A stretch of DNA of 64,000 nt from Flavobacterium hydrocarbonoxydans (lineage in GTDB: Bacteria; Bacteroidota; Bacteroidia; Flavobacteriales; Flavobacteriaceae): contig NZ_WSTB01000007.1 of the NCBI RefSeq assembly GCF_009789235.1, positions 124,001 through 188,000 on the forward strand, given 5' to 3'. Below the pieces are notes generated by a model, which saw only the letters and a program-made list of their open reading frames with translations, was not told where the DNA came from and made no database searches. Every line of letters starts with the position of its first letter. Within the stretch, counting starts at the first letter, position 1. Shown here in pieces: positions 53,401 to 60,999 of the stretch. The translations under genes and the position numbers were made by a program.

Positions 53401-53422
53401 GCGCTTTCTTTGCAGAAAGCGC
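53401..53422 (-). terminator. Terminator after the peroxiredoxin operon
   Basis: Arms GCGCTTTCT (53401-53409) and AGAAAGCGC (53414-53422). The minus-strand product ends in TTTTTTATTA, and it lies 28 bases beyond the DUF6952-like stop. Confidence 0.85.
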
Positions 53423-53449
53423 TCTCTATACGCGGTGGTGGTCACTTTG

Positions 53450-53707
53450 TTATTTGTCGATTGAACCTAAAACACGTTTCATGAACGCGTTTAGAGCTTC
53501 TTTTTTATCGGTTCCCTGAGCAACCATTTTGTGTACTTCTAGTGCGCCGTACATGTTCGAAATCAGTTCGCCGATAACGTCTAATTCTTCGTCTTTTAAA
53601 GACGGGATTTCGGTCATGGCTTCCAGAACTTCGATGGTTTCGATGATGTAATCCTGGTCGTTTTCTTCGATAAATTGGGTTAATTGCTTGATTACAGGTA
53701 ATTTCAT
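53450..53707 (-). CDS. DUF6952-like small protein
   Basis: Acidic, helical protein of 85 residues with no catalytic motif: LPVIKQLTQFIEENDQDYI, VLEAMTEIPSLKDEELDVIGELI, VHKMVAQGTDKKEALNAFM. It resembles a small family found almost only in Flavobacteriia beside thioredoxin and peroxiredoxin genes. It starts two bases after the thioredoxin stop, so a role with the Trx/Prx pair is likely, but its function is unknown. Confidence 0.8.
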   Translation of the reverse strand: MKLPVIKQLTQFIEENDQDYIIETIEVLEAMTEIPSLKDEELDVIGELISNMYGALEVHKMVAQGTDKKEALNAFMKRVLGSIDK

Positions 53708-53709
53708 AA

Positions 53710-54018
53710 TTAAGCGATTTCGTTTACCAATTCGATTAAAACTTCTTGTTTGTTGGTTTGTGTTTCGCCAACTAATTTTCCGTTTACGAAAGTTGCGAAT
53801 GTTGGCAAATTACTAACATTGGCTAATTTTCTTGATTCCGGTGAATTTTCTGCATCTACCAAAACAAAAGTGATCGCTTCATTTTCTGTAGCTAATTTTT
53901 TGAATTTTGGTTTCATAATACGGCAGTTTCCGCACCATGATGCTGAATATTGTACTACTACTTTTTCGTTTTTAGCAACTAAATCTGCTAACGTATCTTC
54001 GTTTAAGTCGATTAACAT
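53710..54018 (-). CDS. Thioredoxin-family protein
   Basis: Start placed at 54018 (MLIDLNEDTLADL), the usual family N-terminus, giving 102 residues; the longer frame to 54054 begins in repeat-derived sequence. The redox site is SASWCGNCRIMKPKF, with Gly-Asn between the cysteines instead of Gly-Pro, which should shift its redox potential. The cis-proline region is NLPTFATFVNGK. It is probably the reductant of the peroxiredoxin encoded upstream, to which it is linked in one operon. Confidence 0.9.
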   Translation of the reverse strand: MLIDLNEDTLADLVAKNEKVVVQYSASWCGNCRIMKPKFKKLATENEAITFVLVDAENSPESRKLANVSNLPTFATFVNGKLVGETQTNKQEVLIELVNEIA

Positions 54019-54207
54019 ATCTTTTGATTTAAATTCCAATATTTTAAATTCCAAATTCCAAATCTTGTGATTGAAACTGAAAATTTTAAATTTTGAAATG
54101 TTATTTTTAATGAAATTTCAATTTTTTTAAATTCCAAATTCCAACGTAGAATTAAGATTTTTTTAAAATATTGAAATAGTGATTTTGAATTGAAATTTCC
54201 AATTTAG

Positions 54208-54241
54208 AAATTCCAAATCCCAAAATTGGAATTTGGAATTT
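54208..54241. repeat. AAATTCCAAATCCCAA palindrome
   Basis: Arms 54208-54223 and 54226-54241 pair with one mismatch. The gap 54019-54265 contains several more copies of AAATTCCAAATTCCAA-type strings, so it is a patch of short palindromic repeats between prx and trx. Confidence 0.75.
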
Positions 54242-54265
54242 AAAAAATTTGGAGTTTATTTTTTC

Positions 54266-54904
54266 TTAGTTAGCACTAAGGTATTCAGCAGTACTCAATC
54301 TGTCAGCACTCATTGCTTCTTTACCAGCTTCCCAGTTTGCAGGACAAACTTCACCTTTAGTCTGGATGTGTGTGTAAGCGTCAACCATACGTAAGTACTC
54401 GTTTACGTTACGGCCTAATGGCATATCGTTTACACTTTCGTGGAAAATTTTTCCTGTTTCGTCGATTAAGTAAGTAGCTCTGTACGTTACGTTTGAACCT
54501 TCGATGATAACTGAATCTGTTTCTTCGCTGTAGCTAGTAGCTTCGATATCAAGAATACCTAAAATGTTCGCTAAATTACGGTTTGTATCAGCAAGGATTG
54601 GGTAAGTAACTCCTTCGATTCCACCATTGTTTTTTGGAGTGTTTAACCAAGCAAAGTGTACTTCGTTTGTATCACATGATGCTCCAATTACGATTGTATT
54701 TCTTTTTTCGAATTCTGGTAAAGCAGCTTGAAAGGCGTGTAATTCTGTTGGACATACAAAAGTGAAATCTTTTGGGTACCAAAACAATAATACTTTTTTG
54801 TTGTTGTTTACTGCTTCTTCAAAAATGTTGATTTTTAAGTTATCACCCATTTCTGAGATAGCATCTACTGCAATACTTGGGAATTTTTTTCCTACTAAAG
54901 ACAT
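54266..54904 (-). CDS. Peroxiredoxin (AhpC/Prx1 type)
   Basis: Protein of 212 residues, a typical two-Cys peroxiredoxin. The peroxidatic C51 is in KDFTFVCPTEL and the resolving C187 is in GEVCPANWEAG. It reduces hydrogen and alkyl peroxides in the cytoplasm. The C-terminal tail after C187 is standard length. It is first gene of the prx-trx-DUF6952 operon with its own -7 box at 54939-54946. The wide repeat-filled gap to trx may reduce downstream expression. Confidence 0.95.
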   Translation of the reverse strand: MSLVGKKFPSIAVDAISEMGDNLKINIFEEAVNNNKKVLLFWYPKDFTFVCPTELHAFQAALPEFEKRNTIVIGASCDTNEVHFAWLNTPKNNGGIEGVTYPILADTNRNLANILGILDIEATSYSEETDSVIIEGSNVTYRATYLIDETGKIFHESVNDMPLGRNVNEYLRMVDAYTHIQTKGEVCPANWEAGKEAMSADRLSTAEYLSAN

Positions 54905-54938
54905 GTGTTTCGTTTTAAAGTTAAAATTTATTACGGTG

Positions 54939-54946
54939 CAAAAGTA
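54939..54946 (-). promoter_or_regulatory. -7 promoter box for peroxiredoxin
   Basis: Minus-strand TACTTTTG, 34 bases before the ATG; same box as for tpx. Confidence 0.55.
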
Positions 54947-55151
54947 GCGTATAAGTCTATGTATTTACAATAAGATGTAATTATAATTATTTATATATTA
55001 ATAGATTTTGACTATTTATAAAGTTTAAATATTTTAAGTTGCTGAATATGAGTTTGTAAATTTAAAAAAGACGAGAAATCAAACCTGAATTTTCGATTTA
55101 ATTATTCTAATGGATTGAATAATCAAAATAAAAAATTAACATTGACACTTA

Positions 55152-55169
55152 CATACCGATTGGTATTTG
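55152..55169 (+). promoter_or_regulatory. Putative TetR operator 1
   Basis: ATACCGATTGGTAT (55153-55166) is an inverted repeat ATACC-N4-GGTAT; the identical 17-base string ATACCGATTGGTATTTG recurs at 55813-55829. It lies just upstream of the -7 box of the TetR gene, where bound repressor would block polymerase. Confidence 0.75.
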
Positions 55170-55172
55170 GTT

Positions 55173-55180
55173 TATATTTG
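55173..55180 (+). promoter_or_regulatory. -7 promoter box for the TetR gene
   Basis: TATATTTG, three bases after operator 1 and 32 before the ATG. Confidence 0.55.
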
Positions 55181-55212
55181 TATTTAATATTTTCAAAATT
55201 AAAGTAATAATC

Positions 55213-55794
55213 ATGGATACTTCAGAATTTATATTGGATAAAGTAGCACCAATCTTTAACAAGCAAGGCTATGTAGGAACCAGTTTGAGTGATATAACTA
55301 AGGCAACTGGTCTTACAAAAGGCGCTATTTATTGCAATTTTGAAAATAAAGAAGATTTGGCTCTAAAGTCATTTCAGTTAAATATAAATTTAGCCATAAT
55401 CCCTTTATTCAAATTAATTGCTACTCAGGAAGGAAGTATTAATAAGTTACATACAATAACAAATTATCACCGAAGCTATTATGATTTAGTCAAAGATAGA
55501 GGCGGATGTCCTATGTTACGAGTTGGAGTCGATACCAAATTTATTAACCCCAATTTGTTTGAAGCGGCACAAAAATTATCAGCTAAATTTATTATTGGAC
55601 TGACAACTATTATTAATGAAGGTATCGTTAATAATGAGATTAAAGAAAATATTGACTCGCTTAAATATGCACAAATAATATTATCATTAATTGAAGGAAG
55701 TTCGCTTTTGGCTTTTACCCATAATGATAAAACTTATATAAACAGCACTATGGATTTTATTGATGAAACAATAATAAGTAGTATTAGGAAATAA
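55213..55794 (+). CDS. TetR/AcrR-family transcriptional regulator
   Basis: Protein of 193 residues. The N-terminal helix-turn-helix is clear: FNKQGYVGTSLSDITKATGLTKGAIYCNFENKEDLAL. The C-terminal half is the ligand domain (RGGCPMLRVGVDT, as in the NemR/AcuR-like group). It probably represses its own gene and the thioesterase gene downstream through the two identical palindromes. The inducer is unknown; the partner suggests an acyl-CoA or fatty acid-related signal. Confidence 0.92.
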   Translation: MDTSEFILDKVAPIFNKQGYVGTSLSDITKATGLTKGAIYCNFENKEDLALKSFQLNINLAIIPLFKLIATQEGSINKLHTITNYHRSYYDLVKDRGGCPMLRVGVDTKFINPNLFEAAQKLSAKFIIGLTTIINEGIVNNEIKENIDSLKYAQIILSLIEGSSLLAFTHNDKTYINSTMDFIDETIISSIRK

Positions 55795-55812
55795 AATTTT
55801 TCAACCCTTCAT

Positions 55813-55829
55813 ATACCGATTGGTATTTG
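55813..55829 (+). promoter_or_regulatory. Putative TetR operator 2
   Basis: Exact second copy of ATACCGATTGGTATTTG, 19 bases after the TetR stop and 18 before the thioesterase ATG. It suggests separate control of the second gene by the same regulator. Confidence 0.75.
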
Positions 55830-55847
55830 AAATAATATATTTTAAAA

Positions 55848-56339
55848 ATGGAAAGCGTATTAAAAACAAAAAGGAAAATTAGATTTCAGGATTGTGATCC
55901 TTTCAATCATTTGAACAATTCAAAATATTTAGAATATTTTATCAATACTAGAGAGGATCAGATTGCAGAACATTATGATTTGGACATATTTAAGTATCTA
56001 AGAACAACTGGTCTTAGTTGGGTCGTTGCGTCTAATCAAATAAGTTATATAAGACCTGCTTTTACGATGGAAACGGTTTTAATTGAGTCACAATTGATTC
56101 AATATAGCGATAATTTCTTATTAGTTGAAATGAAAATGTGGAATGAAAATGAAACAGAATTGAAAGCAATTCTATGGATAAAATTTATTCAATATAATGT
56201 TCAGACAAAAAAAGCTGCAACCCATTCTGATGAATTGATGCAACTATTTCAATCGGTCGTCTTGCCTGTAAACGAATCTATTTTTGAAAATAGATATTTT
56301 GAAATCATTCAAAAATTAAAAGCAAGTATGTCAGCCTAA
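55848..56339 (+). CDS. Acyl-CoA thioesterase, 4HBT family
   Basis: Protein of 163 residues with hotdog motif RFQDCDPFNHLNNSKYLEYFINTRED, containing the catalytic Asp of the 4-hydroxybenzoyl-CoA thioesterase type. The following segment SNQISYIRPAFTMETVLIES forms the central strands. It hydrolyses acyl-CoA; chain preference unknown. It is paired with the upstream TetR regulator by an identical operator. Confidence 0.88.
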   Translation: MESVLKTKRKIRFQDCDPFNHLNNSKYLEYFINTREDQIAEHYDLDIFKYLRTTGLSWVVASNQISYIRPAFTMETVLIESQLIQYSDNFLLVEMKMWNENETELKAILWIKFIQYNVQTKKAATHSDELMQLFQSVVLPVNESIFENRYFEIIQKLKASMSA

Positions 56340-56383
56340 ATTAAATAATTACCTTTTTTAGAAAAACATTTTAAAAAAAATAA

Positions 56384-56409
56384 AGTTGTCAGAAGAAATT
56401 CTGACAACT
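56384..56409. terminator. Bidirectional terminator between thioesterase and NagZ genes
   Basis: Perfect 11-base arms AGTTGTCAGAA and TTCTGACAACT around GAAA, A-rich on the left and T-rich on the right. Confidence 0.9.
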
Positions 56410-56428
56410 CTATGTTTTTTATTGCTAT

Positions 56429-58042
56429 TTAATTAATTTCAATTTTTACAGGTAATTTTCCGAAACAGTCCTTATTTTCTAAAAGCTGAATTGCCGCATT
56501 TTTTTGAAATTCTTCAAAATCCTGATACACCTGAATCAGTCCTGAAGCTTTCTTCAAATTAGGAATGATAGGTAAAACATACGGATTTCCAAAAACGTAA
56601 ACGATACATTTTTTGGTTTGTAATAATTTTGAAAGTAATTCTAAAACTTCGTCGTCTATTTCGAAATTGTTCATGGGTTTTGCCTTTGGAACAAATAAGG
56701 AAATGATGATGGTTTCGAAATTTTCAAGGCTTTTTTCAAGATTGGAAATAACGGATACTTCAGCATTTTCAAAAGCAAATTCAGGGGATTCTAATTTTGG
56801 ATTTAAGCTTTTGAAGAATGTATTTTCGGTGTTTTTATACAGACTTAATTTTGCCAATTGCTTGTTTTGCTGCGCTTCAAAAACCAAATTTGCTGCATCG
56901 TTATCTATAATTTTGGTGATACAATTTTGAGCAATTTCGTTGTTTAAGCTGGATGCTTTTTCGAAATTCAATTCGCCCGAAGTAAAAGTTACATCAGACA
57001 GAATACCCACTTTTTCTTTGCATTTCATAATTCTGTTAAAGCTTTCTTCGATGCGTTGCGGAGTTGCCTTTTTTAGGATTTCCTGAATTCCTTCGGTTAC
57101 GTTTTCAGCAAAACACAAAACGTCATTTCCGGCATTGAAAGCTTCCCATTCCAGTTGTCCTTTTGTGTCGTACAACATCGAAACGCTGTGCATATTCAAG
57201 GCATCCGAAATGACCAATCCGTCATAACCCAATCGCTTACGCAAAAGATTCTCAATCACATTTTGTGATAAAGTGGCAGATGTGTCTTTTCCGTCATTCA
57301 GACTCGGAACTGCCAGATGCCCAATCATAATCGAATCGACATTATTTTCGATTCCTTTGATAAAAGGATACAATTCGTTTTCTAACAATTCTTCTAAAGT
57401 TTCTTTTAAAACCGGCAATCCTAAATGCGAATCGACATTGGTGTTTCCGTGTCCGGGAAAGTGTTTCAGACATCCCAGAATCCCAACATCCGACATTCCT
57501 TTTAAATATTCTACAGCAAAATCGGCCACTTTTTCTTTGTTTTCACCAAAAGAACGATAGCCAATAACCGGATTATTCGGATTGTTATTGATGTCGGCCA
57601 AAGGCGATAAATTATAATGAATTCCAGCCGCTTTTAGGTCTAAACCTATTTGTTTTCCCACTTCGTAAACCAAATTTGATTTACTTTCCGGTAAGGCGCC
57701 AAGCGTAATCGCATACGGATATTGTGGTGTTTTTTCGATACGCATTGCCAAACCCCATTCGGCATCGATACTGATTAAAAGCGGAATTGAGGCCGCTTTT
57801 TGGTAGCGAACAATCAGGTCTTTTATTTTTTGGTAACTATCGTCATTAAATACTACTTTTTTCTTGCTTTCGTAGTTGGTTGCGGCACTGGCACGGCTAT
57901 GAAAAAAAGTCAAACCACCAATATTATGTTCTTTTATTAAACGTTCAGTCTCCTGAATATTTTCTTCGGTATCATTTATAAAAACAGCTGGAAAAAAGAA
58001 TTGTCCAACTTTTTCTTGTAAGGTCTGATGAGTAGTTTTCAT
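56429..58042 (-). CDS. nagZ: Cytoplasmic GH3 beta-N-acetylglucosaminidase (NagZ-type)
   Basis: Start at 58042 (MKTTHQTLQEKVGQ): its ATG overlaps the stop of the preceding gene by one base (TAATG). A longer frame to 58066 would run into that gene. About 537 residues, no signal peptide, so cytoplasmic, unlike the lipoprotein homologue at 27883-30882. The catalytic loop KHFPGHGNTNVDSHLGLP holds the Asp-His dyad of NagZ; the nucleophile is in VISDALNMHSV. A GH3 C-terminal-like region follows, but no beta-lactamase domain. It probably cleaves GlcNAc from imported anhydro-muropeptides. Confidence 0.9.
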   Translation of the reverse strand: MKTTHQTLQEKVGQFFFPAVFINDTEENIQETERLIKEHNIGGLTFFHSRASAATNYESKKKVVFNDDSYQKIKDLIVRYQKAASIPLLISIDAEWGLAMRIEKTPQYPYAITLGALPESKSNLVYEVGKQIGLDLKAAGIHYNLSPLADINNNPNNPVIGYRSFGENKEKVADFAVEYLKGMSDVGILGCLKHFPGHGNTNVDSHLGLPVLKETLEELLENELYPFIKGIENNVDSIMIGHLAVPSLNDGKDTSATLSQNVIENLLRKRLGYDGLVISDALNMHSVSMLYDTKGQLEWEAFNAGNDVLCFAENVTEGIQEILKKATPQRIEESFNRIMKCKEKVGILSDVTFTSGELNFEKASSLNNEIAQNCITKIIDNDAANLVFEAQQNKQLAKLSLYKNTENTFFKSLNPKLESPEFAFENAEVSVISNLEKSLENFETIIISLFVPKAKPMNNFEIDDEVLELLSKLLQTKKCIVYVFGNPYVLPIIPNLKKASGLIQVYQDFEEFQKNAAIQLLENKDCFGKLPVKIEIN

Positions 58043-58494
58043 TATTGTATTGATTTTTTCATGCAAACACTATTGTCCATATTTTCGTAAGGTGGATAAT
58101 TAGGAATAATAGTGTAGTGTAATTTTTGATATAAAGAAATGGCTTCTGGTTGATTTTTGCCCGTTTCCAGAATGGTATAAGTATAATTTATTTCGGCAGC
58201 CCAAAGTTCTAATTCGGCTAAAACTTTTGTTGCAATTCCTTTTTTGCGATAATCGGGATGCACAAACATCCGCTTGATTTCGACAGTGTCTTTTTCTTTT
58301 TCTCTAAAAGCACCGCAGCCCACCGCTGCATCATTTTCATAAAAAACAACCACATGTTTTATTTTATCCGTTTTATTAAACTGATTGTAAAAAGCATGGT
58401 CTTCCCCATCTCTGATTTTTAAATCCTGGTCGAGTAAAACCACCAGTTTTATGAAATCATTGTCGTCAGAGTTGGTTCTTTTTAAGCGGGTCAT
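58042..58494 (-). CDS. GNAT-family N-acetyltransferase
   Basis: Protein of 150 residues. The acetyl-CoA binding motif VHPDYRKKGIATKVLAELE is clear, with preceding VEIKRMF strand and later TGKNQPEAISLYQKLHY. The substrate is unknown. Placement in a muropeptide-recycling cluster and translational coupling to nagZ make an amino sugar or peptide amine plausible, but this is only inferred. Confidence 0.9.
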   Translation of the reverse strand: MTRLKRTNSDDNDFIKLVVLLDQDLKIRDGEDHAFYNQFNKTDKIKHVVVFYENDAAVGCGAFREKEKDTVEIKRMFVHPDYRKKGIATKVLAELELWAAEINYTYTILETGKNQPEAISLYQKLHYTIIPNYPPYENMDNSVCMKKSIQ

Positions 58495-58537
58495 TTTATG
58501 CTTTTAATTTTAGTATCAACGGATAGATGTACTCGTT

Positions 58538-59089
58538 TTACTCGTACATTTCAGGTTTCACTATATATTCGGTTACGTATTCTCCATTTTTATCTGAGTA
58601 ATAGTAGTTTAAAGTTACTTTATTATCTCTAAAAAATTTCATGCCCGGATTTGTCTTTACGTTTTGTAAAATTCCTGGAAAAATATATTTTTTTACTGTA
58701 TCCATTTTAACTTCAGCTTTTGTTATTCCAACTAAAACATAATTATACTGAACTGTTTTGTTTGGCAAAGCAACTATATTTTTCAAAGTGGTATATTCAT
58801 CAATATTCATCGGACAAGTTTTATTGAACTCATTAGCAAATTCAACAAGTTGCTTGTCTATTGATGGTTTGAATAGTGATTGTGTAACAAAAAACATTAT
58901 GACAAATCCTATTATAAATCCGATGAAGGTTTTAATATTAAATTTTCTTTTCGGTTTTATTGCTTCCAAATCTTTAACTTCAGGTTTTAAATTTTCGCTA
59001 TCTGTTATCGGCAATTTGAAACCACAAATTGAGCAATATTTTGAATTTAGTTCGTTTTCTGCCTGACAATTTGAACAATTTTTTTTCAT
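58538..59089 (-). CDS. Zinc-ribbon membrane protein of unknown function
   Basis: Protein of 183 residues. The N-terminal zinc ribbon is KKNCSNCQAENELNSKYCSICG, with two CxxC pairs. A Lys/Glu-rich linker follows, then one membrane helix (about 53-70, FIGFIIGFVIMFFV). The C-terminal ~110 residues are predicted extracytoplasmic and mixed alpha/beta (KTCPMNIDEYTTLKN). No family assignment. It starts five bases after the TPR-like gene and is probably co-transcribed with it. Confidence 0.75.
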   Translation of the reverse strand: MKKNCSNCQAENELNSKYCSICGFKLPITDSENLKPEVKDLEAIKPKRKFNIKTFIGFIIGFVIMFFVTQSLFKPSIDKQLVEFANEFNKTCPMNIDEYTTLKNIVALPNKTVQYNYVLVGITKAEVKMDTVKKYIFPGILQNVKTNPGMKFFRDNKVTLNYYYSDKNGEYVTEYIVKPEMYE

Positions 59090-59094
59090 AAAAT

Positions 59095-59436
59095 TTATTT
59101 CAGCTTACTTTTCTTTTGTTTTAAAAGTAAAGTTTTGGTTTGCAACGCTTTTTCAAGCCTGTTTTTAAATCGAAAGAGCTTAGGCATTCCTTCGATTCTG
59201 TCTTCGATTGTGATGATTTCGTAAATGACAATTGCTTTTTCTAATACGCGAATTTCATTATCGATATCGTTTTGGTTTTTGTAAATGGTGGCCAATCGAT
59301 CGTAAGGATGATTGCCTTTAAAGTTTTCTTCAACATTCGCTTCATATAATTCAATTGCATTTTCTAAATCTCCTGTTTTTTCAAACTCTGTGCCTTTTAA
59401 GTTGCGTTCAATTTGTAGGTTTTCATTGATTTCCAT
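59095..59436 (-). CDS. Small tetratricopeptide-repeat-like protein
   Basis: Protein of 113 residues, helical and charged. FEKTGDLENAIELYEANVEE and HPYDRLATIYKNQNDIDNEIRVLEKAI form about two TPR-like helical pairs, with a basic tail KQKKSKLK. Probably a cytoplasmic protein-interaction module. Partner unknown. Confidence 0.75.
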   Translation of the reverse strand: MEINENLQIERNLKGTEFEKTGDLENAIELYEANVEENFKGNHPYDRLATIYKNQNDIDNEIRVLEKAIVIYEIITIEDRIEGMPKLFRFKNRLEKALQTKTLLLKQKKSKLK

Positions 59437-59457
59437 ATGTAAGATGTTTGTTTGGGG

Positions 59458-60999
59458 TTAAACTTCTTCTGTTTTTTTTCCGTAGTCTTTCGGAAAGATT
59501 AAAAATCGTGATATTATAATTCCCGGAATTGTGGCAATGAAAACCCAAATAAAGAAATTTCCATACCCTAAATATTGCTGAATGTATCCACTCAACATTC
59601 CCGGAAGCATCATTCCTAAAGCCATAAAACCAGTTGCAATCGAATAGTGTGAGGTTTTAGATTCGCCTTCAGCTACATAAATCAAAAACATCATGAAAGA
59701 GGCAAAACCAAATCCATAACCAAATTGTTCTAAAATAACAACAGCGTAAATATAATAAATTGATGCCGGATGAAAATGCGCCAATAGTACAAAACCCAAA
59801 ATAGGTAAATGCATCGCCAGAATCATGGGCAAAAACCATTTGGTAAGCCCTTGTTTAGAGATAGCAATTCCGCCTAAGATTCCTCCGGCTAACAAGGCAA
59901 TCAAACCAAACGTACCGTATATTAATCCTACGTCTTCGGTTTCTAATCCCATACCGTTTTGTTCAATTTCTGTTGAACTTCCTTTATGTTCAACCAAATG
60001 GTTTATAAAATCAATTCTAGGTTTGTTCGCTTTATTGTATTCAACTTCATTCTTTTCTATAATTTCTTTTAAAGGTTTTTTAGAATCTCTTCCAACACTT
60101 TGTATTGGCAGGCTGGAGTAAAGTAATTGTAATTCTGAGGCCGTTAATTGATCTCCGCTTTTTACTTTTGTAGAAAACAATTTCAAAGCATTTTCTTCAT
60201 TTTTATTCGCAACAGATTCAACTAATTCATATTTAATTGGGTCAACCAAAAACGGAGTCAGCATTTTTAATAATTGTGATTCTCCTAATCTGAAAACCAA
60301 AATAAATACTAAAATAAGACCAATTTGTTTCTTTTTGAAGAAGCTTACAAAAACGGTAACAAAGTTCTTTTTATCGTCGGCTGTTTTGGTTTCTATTGTG
60401 TTTTCTTCAATTTTTGGAGTTGAAAAGAAATTATAAGCAGTTATGATGCTCATGATTAAACCTACAACTATCATAGTATAAGACCATGCCTTATTATTGT
60501 CACCATACTGATGTTCTAAATTTCCAGCTAGAAGTACAATAAGTCCACTTCCAGTTATCATAGCCAATCTGTAGCAGGTATTTCTAATTCCTAAAAAAAG
60601 TGATTGTTCTTCTTTTTTTAAAGCTAACAAATAAAATCCATCTGTAGCCACATCATTAGATGCAGAAGCAAAAGCAGCCATGCAAAAAATAGATAAACTT
60701 AAGTAAAAAAAATAGTTCAGAGGAAGTATTAATCCTACAATAAAAAAAGCAATAGAAATAAACATTTGCATTCCTAAAAACCATTTTCGTTTCGTTCCGT
60801 GTAAGTCTATGAAAGGGCTCCATAAAGGTTTAAATACCCAGGGAAGTGTTAATAAACTGGTCCAAACACCAATATCCTCATTATTGATGCCTAGTTTTTT
60901 ATACATCAGTACTGATACAGATGTTATAATTATATAAGGAAATCCGGAAGCAAAGTTGAGCAACGGAATCCAAAACCACGGTTTATTATCTGTTTTCAT
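59458..60999 (-). CDS. MFS transporter, AmpG-like
   Basis: Inner-membrane protein of 513 residues with about twelve helices. The N-terminal motif WTSLLTLPWVFKPLWSPFIDLHGTKRKW and SASNDVATDGFYLLALK match the AmpG/PAT-MFS branch. A long hydrophilic loop (about 260-345) separates the two halves, larger than in Escherichia AmpG. AmpG brings muropeptides into the cytoplasm; the neighbouring cytoplasmic NagZ supports that substrate. Start overlaps the end of the GHL10 gene by 14 bases, indicating translational coupling. Confidence 0.85.
   Translation of the reverse strand: MKTDNKPWFWIPLLNFASGFPYIIITSVSVLMYKKLGINNEDIGVWTSLLTLPWVFKPLWSPFIDLHGTKRKWFLGMQMFISIAFFIVGLILPLNYFFYLSLSIFCMAAFASASNDVATDGFYLLALKKEEQSLFLGIRNTCYRLAMITGSGLIVLLAGNLEHQYGDNNKAWSYTMIVVGLIMSIITAYNFFSTPKIEENTIETKTADDKKNFVTVFVSFFKKKQIGLILVFILVFRLGESQLLKMLTPFLVDPIKYELVESVANKNEENALKLFSTKVKSGDQLTASELQLLYSSLPIQSVGRDSKKPLKEIIEKNEVEYNKANKPRIDFINHLVEHKGSSTEIEQNGMGLETEDVGLIYGTFGLIALLAGGILGGIAISKQGLTKWFLPMILAMHLPILGFVLLAHFHPASIYYIYAVVILEQFGYGFGFASFMMFLIYVAEGESKTSHYSIATGFMALGMMLPGMLSGYIQQYLGYGNFFIWVFIATIPGIIISRFLIFPKDYGKKTEEV

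Noticed and set aside
53104..53484. Plus-strand open frame of 126 codons
   Set aside because: It runs through several palindromic repeats, a terminator and the 3' end of the DUF6952-like gene; composition follows the repeats, not a protein.
54019..54054. Extended N-terminus of the thioredoxin
   Set aside because: The added 12 residues come from the AAATTCCAA repeat patch and are not part of the thioredoxin fold.
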